From positions 62,001 through 126,000 of the forward strand of contig JAFXRG010000066.1 of assembly GCA_017526525.1 (NCBI GenBank): a stretch of DNA of 64,000 bases, given 5' to 3'. A program made the translations under genes and the position numbers. This DNA is from Clostridia bacterium. Its GTDB lineage: Bacteria > Bacillota > Clostridia > Christensenellales > Aristaeellaceae. This document shows, piece by piece, positions 35,361-43,200 of this stretch. The stretch's first letter is position 1. Each line of letters begins with the position of its first letter. The notes under the pieces are model-generated. The model searched no databases. It was not told where the DNA came from and saw nothing but the letters and a program-made list of their open reading frames with translations.

Positions 35361-35394
35361 TGATTTTTTGAAATGAGGGAAAGGAGACGTGAGC

Positions 35395-35865
35395 ATGGGC
35401 AAGATTACGGTGGAAGAAATTTCCCGCAAGGAGTTTTCTTTCGCAAACAAGGGATACAACCAGAAAGAAGTGGATGATTTTCTGGATGATATCTGCGATG
35501 AAATCGAACGGATGGAAAATGAAATCATGGACCTGAAGCAGAAGACCACTGCAGTGCGCACGGCCGCCCCGCAGCAGGATTCCGCCGTCAGTGCCAAGAA
35601 TGAAGAAAGCTTCCGTGAAGTGCTCGCCATGGCGGTGCAGGTGAAGGAGGAAACCCTGCGAAAAGCCCGGGAGGATGCGGAGGCCATCCGTGCCAAGGCG
35701 GAAACGGAAGCCAGCGAGCGGCTGGACGGCCTGGCCGAGGAACGGAAAAAACTGGAGGCCCAGGTGGCGGCGCTGAAGCAGACGGCGGCCGATTACCGGA
35801 CCCGGTTTGAAGCGCTGCTGCAGGCCCAGCAGGAGGCACTGGAAAAGGCATCCGATCTTTTCTGA
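35395..35865 (+). CDS. divIVA: DivIVA-family protein
   Basis: 156 aa from ATG 35395; AAGGAGA (35381-35387) fits this codon better than GTG 35389. The N-terminal DivIVA lipid-binding motif is clear (ISRKEFSFANKGYNQKEVDDFL), followed by coiled coil (about 25-60 and 85-150). It binds negatively curved membrane and places division or elongation machinery. It follows sepF as in many Bacillota. Confidence 0.9.
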   Translation: MGKITVEEISRKEFSFANKGYNQKEVDDFLDDICDEIERMENEIMDLKQKTTAVRTAAPQQDSAVSAKNEESFREVLAMAVQVKEETLRKAREDAEAIRAKAETEASERLDGLAEERKKLEAQVAALKQTAADYRTRFEALLQAQQEALEKASDLF

Positions 35866-35898
35866 ACAGGCAGCGACTGAAAGGGGACACGGAGAATC

Positions 35899-36795
35899 AT
35901 GTTTGGATACAGACCGGACGGAAGGCGGCTCAGGGATGTGGATCCCATTGTTCAGATTACGCCTTACCTGATGCCGATGCGCTGTGACGCGCAGGTGTTT
36001 CTTCAGCATAACCTGGATTATGAAAAAATGTCCAGGTACATTGTGAGCAAGGGCCGGGAAGGAGAAAAAATCACCTTCATGCAGATCATTGTTGCAGCCT
36101 ATGTACGGGCTGTCAGCCTGCATCCCGAGGTGAACCGCTTTATTTTCAACAAGCAGTATTTTGCCCGGAAAAACTGTTCTGTTTCCTATACGGTGCTGAA
36201 GGAAGCGCAGAATGCGAACAGCAACGAGGTGACGGTCCGGATTGAGTTTGACCCGAAGGACACCATCTTTGATGTCCGGGACCGGATGGATTACGCGGTG
36301 AAAGCCGCCCGGGCCACGGAGGATGGCGATTTCGTCATCAAGCTGGCGAAACTGGTGCTGCGTATTCCGGGCCTGACCACGGGAATTGTGGCGATGTACC
36401 GCCTGCTGGACCGCTACGGCCTTGCGCCGAAGGCGATCCTGAAGGAGCTGCCTTTCTACAGCGGACTGTTTATCACCAACAACGGATCCATCGGGCTGCC
36501 GAGTCCGATGCATCATATCTACAATTTCGGTGATGTCAGCCTTTTCATGGGGATGGGCGGAATTCAGAAGGAAGCGGTTGTGGAACCGGACGGAAAAACC
36601 CGGATGCGCCGCCTGATGCAGCTGGGCATCACAGCGGATGAACGGGTCTGCTCCGGCGCCCATTATGCTTCGTTTTTCGCGGACGTGATGAAATTCATTA
36701 CGGATCCGACGCTGCTGGAATCGCCCCCTGAAACCGTCAAATACGATAAGGGCGTGGAATACCACGTGCCCAAAGTCAGCAAAAAACCGGACTGA
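35899..36795 (+). CDS. 2-oxoacid dehydrogenase E2-like acyltransferase domain protein, catalytic motif lost
   Basis: 298 aa. It resembles the chloramphenicol-acetyltransferase-like catalytic domain of E2 components, without lipoyl or peripheral-subunit domains. The C-terminal motif that should read DHRVxDG reads DERVCSG (about residue 246), so the catalytic His and Asp are both replaced. It lies 33 bp after divIVA. A CAT-fold pseudoenzyme or a transferase with another mechanism are both possible; no E1 or E3 genes are nearby. Confidence 0.7.
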   Translation: MFGYRPDGRRLRDVDPIVQITPYLMPMRCDAQVFLQHNLDYEKMSRYIVSKGREGEKITFMQIIVAAYVRAVSLHPEVNRFIFNKQYFARKNCSVSYTVLKEAQNANSNEVTVRIEFDPKDTIFDVRDRMDYAVKAARATEDGDFVIKLAKLVLRIPGLTTGIVAMYRLLDRYGLAPKAILKELPFYSGLFITNNGSIGLPSPMHHIYNFGDVSLFMGMGGIQKEAVVEPDGKTRMRRLMQLGITADERVCSGAHYASFFADVMKFITDPTLLESPPETVKYDKGVEYHVPKVSKKPD

Positions 36796-36809
36796 TGTCC
36801 GGTTTTTTT
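36784..36809 (+). terminator. Terminator at the end of the sepF-divIVA cluster
   Basis: 9-bp stem AAACCGGAC (36784-36792) / GTCCGGTTT (36797-36805), with the E2-like gene's stop codon in the loop, then a T-run. Confidence 0.85.
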
Positions 36810-36843
36810 GCAGCAAAGAACCCAAAACAGAAGATTATCCGGT

Positions 36844-37716
36844 TCAGACAAAGCTTTCCGGCCGGTTGAAAACGGGAATGAAATCCCGGTCGGCGGAAGC
36901 CTCCTCCTGCAGGAAACCGGGCAGCCCCAGGGCCAGCATATGGTTTCGTACCCGGAGGTATTCCTTCCCGCTCAGGCGGCGGTTCAGCCCCGGGATCTGC
37001 ACATGGTTGCAGGGAATATACTGCCGCATCAGGCTGACGGGGGTTCCCTCCGGCAGGTTGTCCCGGATCCAGGTCAGAAGTTTCATGCTTTCCCCGGTGA
37101 GACCGGGGAGAATCAGATGGCGGATGAGCACTCCGCGGGTCATAATGCCTTCTTCGTTAACCTGATTCGGGCCGGCCTGGCGGCACATTTCCCGGATGGC
37201 TTCGGAAGCGGCTTCAAAATAATCCGGCGCCCCGGCACACAGCTGCCCCATGCGGGCAGAATAATGCTTCAGGTCCGGGAGGTAGACATCCACGGCGCCT
37301 TCCAGCCGGCGGAGCGTATCGACGGTTTCGTAGCCGGAGGTATTCCAGACCACGGGAACCGGGGGTTTCCAGAGCTCCAGCGTATCCAGAATCCGCGGAA
37401 CAAACGGGGTTCCGGTGATAAAGGAAACAGACTGCATGCCCTGATCCGCCAGGCGCTTCAGCGCGTCGGAAAGCTCCCGTGGCGTAAAATTTTTTCCGTC
37501 GCCCGTGTGGGAGATTTCCCCGTTCTGGCAGTAAGCGCAGCGCAGGGTACAGCCGGAAAAAAACACGGCACCGGTGCCCCGGACACCGGAGACCGGAGGC
37601 TCCTCCCACAGGTGTGGCGCGATCCGGGCAATACGCATTTCCTCCCCCAGGCCGCAGAAACCGGTTTTTTCCGCACGGTTCACCCGGCACCGCCGGGGAC
37701 ACAGAGAACAGATCAT
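36844..37716 (-). CDS. PflX-type radical SAM protein (COG1313)
   Basis: 290 aa. Three consecutive ATGs (37722, 37719, 37716); GGAGGA fits the last best. N-terminal cysteines CSLCPRRC and GFCGLG, then the radical SAM cluster motif CTLRCAYCQN, and SFITGTPFVPRILD further on. Related to pyruvate formate-lyase activating enzymes; COG1313 members are generally of unproven function. No glycyl-radical enzyme is encoded nearby. Confidence 0.85.
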   Translation of the reverse strand: MICSLCPRRCRVNRAEKTGFCGLGEEMRIARIAPHLWEEPPVSGVRGTGAVFFSGCTLRCAYCQNGEISHTGDGKNFTPRELSDALKRLADQGMQSVSFITGTPFVPRILDTLELWKPPVPVVWNTSGYETVDTLRRLEGAVDVYLPDLKHYSARMGQLCAGAPDYFEAASEAIREMCRQAGPNQVNEEGIMTRGVLIRHLILPGLTGESMKLLTWIRDNLPEGTPVSLMRQYIPCNHVQIPGLNRRLSGKEYLRVRNHMLALGLPGFLQEEASADRDFIPVFNRPESFV

Positions 37717-37743
37717 CATCATTCCTCCGCAATCAGATGGCTC

Positions 37744-37772
37744 ATTATAGGGCGGAGGCGGGAAAAAGGCAA
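37744..37772 (-). promoter_or_regulatory. Promoter of the PflX-type gene
   Basis: On the minus strand: TTGCCT (37767-37772), 17-base spacer, TATAAT (37744-37749). Divergent from the promoter at 37776. Confidence 0.75.
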
Positions 37773-37775
37773 ATG

Positions 37776-37804
37776 TTGAGATTGCCGGTTTTTTCCGGTA
37801 TAAT
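37776..37804 (+). promoter_or_regulatory. Promoter of the beta-propeller protein / glpK unit
   Basis: TTGAGA (37776-37781), 17-base spacer, TATAAT (37799-37804). The spacer holds CCGG-T6-CCGG, a possible regulator site. Confidence 0.75.
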
Positions 37805-37850
37805 ATATCTGTAAAAATATTGAGTTTGAACGCAAAGGAGACGAAGCGTT

Positions 37851-40800
37851 TTGAATGAAGAAAAAACCCTGAATGAAGAAATGAACCCGGAGAATGAAAC
37901 GGGGGAACCGGTGCCCCGGCACCGGAGAAGGAGCGATAACCGGCCTGCGGAGCCGGAAGAAGCCGCGCAGCCGACAGAGGTTGTGGAAAAGGTAGAGGAG
38001 AAAACGGAAGAGGAACCTCCCCGGGAACCTGTACGCCAGGCGGCGGACAGCAGGGTGCCCCCGGAAGCCCGGCGTATGGCGGCATCTCCGTACCATGCGG
38101 TCAGTCCGGTCAGTGCCGCGGCGGTGCGGCATCCCGGGGAACGGCCGCCACAGGCGGTCCATCGTCCTGTCCGTCCTGCGGCGGAAAGCCGCCCTGCGCC
38201 GGAGATCCGGCCTGTTTCCGGAACCCGCCGGCCGATGCCGGAGGGACATACCCAGCAGAGGAACAATGCACGGGTATCCGTGGGTTACGCGCCGGGACGC
38301 ATGAATCCCATGCCCCGGACTGCCCAGGATTATATCCAGGACCTGCAGGCCGCCCGGGAGTACGGCCGGGATCCCCGGGACAACCGGGAATACGGCCGGG
38401 AAATCTACGGCCGGGAAGCCCGGCAGCAGGAGAACCGGGATCCGCGGAGGATCCGGGAATATCCGGAGAACCGCTATGGAGAACGGATGCCCGGAAACCG
38501 GCCGCAGCGGCCTGCCGAACCGGAAAAACGCCATCCGCTGCTGTGGGTGGTTGCCACGCTGCTGGTGATTGCCGGATTTTTACTGACGGCGGTGCTGGCG
38601 ATGCCGGAGGACAGCGGAATCCGAAAAGAAGCAGCGGAGATTGCCAGGAAAATAACGGCTCCGGTACAGGGAATGCTGGAAAAGAAAAAAGAAGAGCCCG
38701 CCGGGATTTTTGCCTTTACGGTGACCGGAAACGATAAGGCTTCCGCTCCGGCGGACGTCATTTTCTCCGTGACCACGGACAGGTCCGTGGAATCCCTGCG
38801 GCTGGTGGATGAAGACGGCCTGGACGCCGGGGCGGAGGCTACCCGGGTGGACAACGCGGAAAACACCATCTGGTCCATGACCATGCGGATCCGGGACGGA
38901 TATGAAGGGATGGTCCGGCTGCAGACCCGGACGGGACAGGGAGACTGGGCGGACACGGAATACACTGCAAACGTGCAGATTGCACCGGCCCTGGCAGGCA
39001 CGGAATCCCCGGAAACCCGGGGCCCGGAACCGACCGCGTCTCCGGAGGGAGAAGCCAAAGGAACCGGAGAAGACGGATCCGATCCGGCGGACGGCGATTC
39101 CGCGGAGGGACTGCCGGAGGAAACCGCGGAGGAAATCGGGGCTGCGGAAGAGGAACCGGAGGAGCCCGCGGAGACAGCGGCCGGGACAGCGGAAAATGTG
39201 ACTCCGGAACCCACGGAGCGTCCGGAACCGACGCCGACCCCGGTGCCGACGGATACGCCTGCGCCGACGCCGGAACCGACGCCGACTCCGCCGCTGACGG
39301 CGGACGCGGATCCGGATGCGGATCCTTCCCTGATCCAGACCACAACCGTTTATGACGGATCCAAAAAACAAAAGGAATATATCCGCCCGGCAAAAATGGT
39401 GATTCATATGCCGGACGGGGACGACTATACCCCTGCGAAAATCGGTGTGATGACCTTCCGGGGCAACGCCTTCCGGCAGAATGCCGCGGTGGGGGAAGTG
39501 AAGGGGGCCGACAGCCTGAAGGTGTTGTGGACCGCGGAAGCGGGCAGCGCCCGGGGCGCCAGCCAGATGTTCTACGGGTATGAATGGACCGGGCAGCCGG
39601 CCATTGCGAAGTGGAGCACGCAGGTTCGGAACGCGTCCAACATTGACGAGGAGAAAAAAACCAAAACGGCATTGCGGGAAGTGATTATTGCCGGCGCGGA
39701 CGGAGTGATCCGTTTCTTTGACCTGGAAGACGGAACGCTGACCCGGGGCGCCATCAATCTCGGATACCCGATGCGGGGGACGCCCAGCCTGCACCCCGCG
39801 GGATATCCCTACATGAACGTGGGACAGTATACCCGGAAGATGAAGGTCAAGACCGGGAAAATCGGCCTGCGGCAGTACAACCTGTACAACCAGAAAGAGC
39901 TGGTGCTGATTGACGGGCTGGACGGAAAGATGCACCGGGGACTGAACCGGATCGGAAGCTTTGAGACCTCTTCCCTGATCGACCGCACCAGCGACACCAT
40001 GATTACGCTGGGGACCAACGGTTTGCTGTACCTGACCAGCCTGAACACCAGCTTTGACTACCAGGCAGGGGTTCTGTCCATCAACCCGGCCTCCGTGGTG
40101 ATGGCAACCCGGGCCAAGGGTGAAAAGAAAAACGAACGGGTGGCGGTGGAATCCTCCCATGCCATGTATGACAAATATGTCTTCTATGCGGATATGGGCG
40201 GCTTCCTGCGGTGCGTGGATACCAATTACCTGAGTACAACCTGGGCTGTGGAGACGGGAGATTCGGTCTACGCGGCGATTGCCCTGGACCTGAACGAAGA
40301 GACCCGGGAACTGGCCCTGTATACCGCCAACATGCTGAGCCTGCGGAAGAGCGGCGGGGCCCAAATCCGCCGGTATGACGCCCTGAGCGGCAAGGAAATC
40401 TGGAAAACGGAAATCGGCGTGGCAAAGAATACCAAGACCAAGGAAGATGTCGGTGTCAAGGCGTCTCCGGTCATCGGCCGGCAGGGACTGAAGGATCTGG
40501 TGTTCTTCACGGTGACCGGCCTGAATCCGGACGGCCGGCAGGCGCTGGACATCGGAGAAACGGCAAAAGCAGCCCTGGTGGCGCTGGAAAAGTCCACCGG
40601 AACCGTTCGCTGGGCAAAAGCGCTTTCAGACCGCAGCGAATCCTCCCCGGTGGCGGTTTACGACACCGCGGGCCGGGGCTGGATTATCCAGTGCGCCGAG
40701 GACGGGGAAATCATCGCGGTGGACGGCCTGACGGGAGAGGAAACCGCAAGGGTAAAGCTGGAGGCAAAGATTCAGGCGTCTCCGGCGGTGTACAACGATA

Positions 40801-40952
40801 TCCTGGTGATCGGCACCACGGGCAAGGGAACGGAATCCGTAGTTGGAATCCGGATCGCGCCGGCGGGCTATGAAGAACCGGAAGACGAACAGCTGCCGGG
40901 GGATGAGACGGCAGAAGGCGGTGCGGAAGAAACCCTTCCGGATCCGGAATAA
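37851..40952 (+). CDS. Large single-pass protein with extracytoplasmic PQQ-like beta-propeller
   Basis: 1033 aa, TTG 37851 with AAAGGAGA upstream. Residues 1-225 are cytoplasmic, disordered, rich in Glu/Pro/Arg, with a Tyr-Gly-Arg-rich stretch near 165-205 (EYGRDPRD, EYGREIYGRE). Transmembrane helix about 228-248. Then an Ig-like or beta domain (about 280-375), an acidic Pro/Thr-rich spacer (about 380-490), and a C-terminal propeller (about 520-1005) with PQQ-like repeat phrases (GVIRFFDLEDG, GEIIAVDGLTGEE, SPAVYNDILVIGTT). No enzymatic residues recognised. Probably an envelope sensor or scaffold. glpK follows 27 bp downstream. Confidence 0.75.
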   Translation: MNEEKTLNEEMNPENETGEPVPRHRRRSDNRPAEPEEAAQPTEVVEKVEEKTEEEPPREPVRQAADSRVPPEARRMAASPYHAVSPVSAAAVRHPGERPPQAVHRPVRPAAESRPAPEIRPVSGTRRPMPEGHTQQRNNARVSVGYAPGRMNPMPRTAQDYIQDLQAAREYGRDPRDNREYGREIYGREARQQENRDPRRIREYPENRYGERMPGNRPQRPAEPEKRHPLLWVVATLLVIAGFLLTAVLAMPEDSGIRKEAAEIARKITAPVQGMLEKKKEEPAGIFAFTVTGNDKASAPADVIFSVTTDRSVESLRLVDEDGLDAGAEATRVDNAENTIWSMTMRIRDGYEGMVRLQTRTGQGDWADTEYTANVQIAPALAGTESPETRGPEPTASPEGEAKGTGEDGSDPADGDSAEGLPEETAEEIGAAEEEPEEPAETAAGTAENVTPEPTERPEPTPTPVPTDTPAPTPEPTPTPPLTADADPDADPSLIQTTTVYDGSKKQKEYIRPAKMVIHMPDGDDYTPAKIGVMTFRGNAFRQNAAVGEVKGADSLKVLWTAEAGSARGASQMFYGYEWTGQPAIAKWSTQVRNASNIDEEKKTKTALREVIIAGADGVIRFFDLEDGTLTRGAINLGYPMRGTPSLHPAGYPYMNVGQYTRKMKVKTGKIGLRQYNLYNQKELVLIDGLDGKMHRGLNRIGSFETSSLIDRTSDTMITLGTNGLLYLTSLNTSFDYQAGVLSINPASVVMATRAKGEKKNERVAVESSHAMYDKYVFYADMGGFLRCVDTNYLSTTWAVETGDSVYAAIALDLNEETRELALYTANMLSLRKSGGAQIRRYDALSGKEIWKTEIGVAKNTKTKEDVGVKASPVIGRQGLKDLVFFTVTGLNPDGRQALDIGETAKAALVALEKSTGTVRWAKALSDRSESSPVAVYDTAGRGWIIQCAEDGEIIAVDGLTGEETARVKLEAKIQASPAVYNDILVIGTTGKGTESVVGIRIAPAGYEEPEDEQLPGDETAEGGAEETLPDPE

Positions 40953-40979
40953 CCTGAAAAAACAGGAAAGGGAAACAAT

Positions 40980-42473
40980 ATGGAAAAATACCTTGCGGCA
41001 CTGGACCAGGGAACCACCAGCTCCCGGGCAGTGATTTTCACGACCGAAGGGCAGACGGTTGCTTCCTTTAACCGGGAATTCCCGCAGCATTATCCGAAAC
41101 CGGGCTGGGTGGAGCACGATCCGAAGGATATCCTGGATACCCAGATCACCTCCCTGCGGGAGGCGGTACGGCTGGCCGGCATCAATCCGGCGGAAATCGC
41201 CGCCATCGGGATTACCAACCAGCGGGAAACCACCTTTCTCTGGGACCGGAAAACGGGTGAATGCGTCGGGAACGCCATTGTCTGGCAGTGCCGGCGAACC
41301 TCCGGCATCGTGGAGGAGCTGGTGCGGCAGGGCTGCGGGGAGCTGATCCGTGAAAGGACTGGCCTGTTGCCGGATGCCTATTTTTCCGGCACAAAGCTGA
41401 AGTGGATGCTGGATTACTACAACCTGCGTGACAAAGCCGAAAAGGGAGAACTGTGCTTTGGAACGGCGGACAGCTTCCTTTGCTGGAACCTGCTGGAGGA
41501 CCGTCCCCATGTGACCGATGCCACCAACGCGGGACGGACGATGCTTTTCAACCTGCATACCCAGGACTGGGACGAGGACCTGCTGAAGCTGCTGGATATT
41601 CCGCGGGCGTGCCTGCCGAAGGTGGTGGATACGGCGGGGTTTATCGGGATGCTGGATCCGGCGGTTCTCGGATGCCGGATTCCCGTGACCGCCATGGCCG
41701 GTGATCAGCACGCCAGCCTTTTCGGGCAGGCCTGCCTGAAACCCGGGGATGTGAAAAACACCTACGGCACAGGCTGCTTTATGCTGATGAACACCGGGGA
41801 ACGGCCGGTCCGGAGCGGGAACGGCCTGCTGACGACCATGGCCTGGCGGATCGGCGGAAAACCGGTTTATGCCCTGGAAGGCAGCGTGTTCATGGGCGGG
41901 GCCACGATCCAGTGGCTGCGGGACGAGCTGAAAATTATCGGAACGGCCGCGGAAAGCGAAGCGCTGGCAATGTCCGTGAACGGAACGGGCGGGGTTTATC
42001 TTGTGCCGGCGTTTACGGGGCTGGGAGCTCCCTGGTGGGATATGTACAGCCGGGGGACGCTGATCGGAATGACCCGTGGAACCGGGCGGCCGCATATTGT
42101 GCGGGCTGCGCTGGAATCCATTGCCTATCAGAGCGCGGACCTGATGGAGGCCATGGTGAAGGATGCGGGACACCGGCCGGAAAGGCTGCAGGTGGACGGC
42201 GGGGCCAGCGCCAATGCTTTCCTGATGCAGTTCCAGGCGGATATTTCCGCCGTTCCCGTGGTCCGGCCGAAGGTGCTGGAAACCACGGCACTGGGCGCCG
42301 CGCTGCTGGCCGGCCTGGGGGCCGGAATCTTTTCCACGCCGGAGGAAACCGCGCAGGCCTGGAAGAAGGACCTGGAGTTTACCCCCCGGATGGACGATGC
42401 GACCCGGATCCTGGAGCTGAAGGGCTGGCACCGGGCGGTGGAACGGAGCCTGGGCTTTGCCAGGGAACAGTAA
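40980..42473 (+). CDS. glpK: Glycerol kinase
   Basis: 497 aa, full length. FGGY-family motifs: ALDQGTTSSRAVIF (phosphate 1), TNQRETTFLWD, and GYTxxFNLH-like TMLFNLHTQDWD. VTAMAGDQHASLFGQ and a C-terminal QVDGGASANAFLMQFQ (adenosine motif) follow. It phosphorylates glycerol to sn-glycerol-3-phosphate. The His that HPr phosphorylates in Bacillus and Enterococcus enzymes (before the AGDQ motif) is not seen; that stretch reads LDPAVLGCRIPV. No glpF or glpD alongside. Confidence 0.95.
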   Translation: MEKYLAALDQGTTSSRAVIFTTEGQTVASFNREFPQHYPKPGWVEHDPKDILDTQITSLREAVRLAGINPAEIAAIGITNQRETTFLWDRKTGECVGNAIVWQCRRTSGIVEELVRQGCGELIRERTGLLPDAYFSGTKLKWMLDYYNLRDKAEKGELCFGTADSFLCWNLLEDRPHVTDATNAGRTMLFNLHTQDWDEDLLKLLDIPRACLPKVVDTAGFIGMLDPAVLGCRIPVTAMAGDQHASLFGQACLKPGDVKNTYGTGCFMLMNTGERPVRSGNGLLTTMAWRIGGKPVYALEGSVFMGGATIQWLRDELKIIGTAAESEALAMSVNGTGGVYLVPAFTGLGAPWWDMYSRGTLIGMTRGTGRPHIVRAALESIAYQSADLMEAMVKDAGHRPERLQVDGGASANAFLMQFQADISAVPVVRPKVLETTALGAALLAGLGAGIFSTPEETAQAWKKDLEFTPRMDDATRILELKGWHRAVERSLGFAREQ

Positions 42474-42495
42474 AAAAAGCCGCGCACTGCGCGGC
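42472..42495 (-). terminator. pgsA terminator
   Basis: On the minus strand: GCCGCGC / GCGCGGC stem (42479-42485 with 42489-42495), 3-base loop, T7 tail. It lies between convergent glpK and pgsA. Confidence 0.9.
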
Positions 42496-42510
42496 CGGAA
42501 TCCGGAAGGA

Positions 42511-43107
42511 TTACTGTTTCTTTGATTTCAGCGTTTTTACGGCGCCGGCGGCATATACCGCAAGGGCCAGGAAGGCCAGGCCTACGGTAATCCACAGCAG
42601 GAGCAGATCCGGCGTCAGGCCGAAAATACGGAAGCTGCCGGCGGCAAGGCTCGGGTGGAAGAAGGAGAGCAGCAGGGAAGCGATGAAGAAAACCTGCGCG
42701 GTTTTGCCGAAGTAATTGCTGTATACCACCACATTTTTACTGAGCATGAAGAGGCCGCCCAACAGCATGACCAGTTCCTTGGCGCCCACGACGATGATGG
42801 CCGCCCAGGGAAACACGCCGGCAATGGCCTGGCATACCATGGCGGTTACGACCATCAGCTTATCCGCCAGGGGATCGAAGAGCTTGCCGAAGTCCGTGAT
42901 CTGATTCAGCTTCCGGGCCAGCATGCCGTCGAACAGATCCGTGATGCTGGCAGCGGCAAAAACAAACAGAGCCGCGATTTTATCCTGTTCAGCGGGAACG
43001 CTGAAGAACACAATGACGAAAACGGGAATCAGCACCAGCCGCATCATGGTCAGCGCGTTGGGGACATTCCAGACATTGGTAAAAAGCTTGCGGAAACGGT
43101 CTTTCAA
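42511..43107 (-). CDS. pgsA: CDP-diacylglycerol-glycerol-3-phosphate 3-phosphatidyltransferase
   Basis: 198 aa, TTG start at 43107 with a weak GGAAAGAAG upstream. The CDP-alcohol phosphotransferase motif is complete: D-L-F-D-G-M-L-A-R followed by G and two Asp (DFGKLFDPLADK). Several membrane helices. It makes phosphatidylglycerol phosphate, the precursor of phosphatidylglycerol. Divergent from the RNase PH-RdgB gene. Confidence 0.92.
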   Translation of the reverse strand: MKDRFRKLFTNVWNVPNALTMMRLVLIPVFVIVFFSVPAEQDKIAALFVFAAASITDLFDGMLARKLNQITDFGKLFDPLADKLMVVTAMVCQAIAGVFPWAAIIVVGAKELVMLLGGLFMLSKNVVVYSNYFGKTAQVFFIASLLLSFFHPSLAAGSFRIFGLTPDLLLLWITVGLAFLALAVYAAGAVKTLKSKKQ

Positions 43108-43131
43108 ATCATTCAGCTTCTTTCCGGAGAA

Positions 43132-43160
43132 ATCTTAACCTCAAGAAAGATTCTGCGCAA
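43132..43160 (-). promoter_or_regulatory. pgsA promoter
   Basis: On the minus strand: TTGCGC (43155-43160), 17-base spacer, TAAGAT (43132-43137). Confidence 0.6.
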
Positions 43161-43200
43161 AGGAGCCTAAATCCTTTTTTACTGCACAGGAGGGAATCGG

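Noticed and set aside
43159..43180. AAAGGA/TCCTTT hairpin with T-run before the RNase PH-RdgB gene, considered as a leader terminator
   Set aside because: Only 6 A/T-rich base pairs and a 7-base loop; too weak to call, although its place resembles the acn and asnA leaders.
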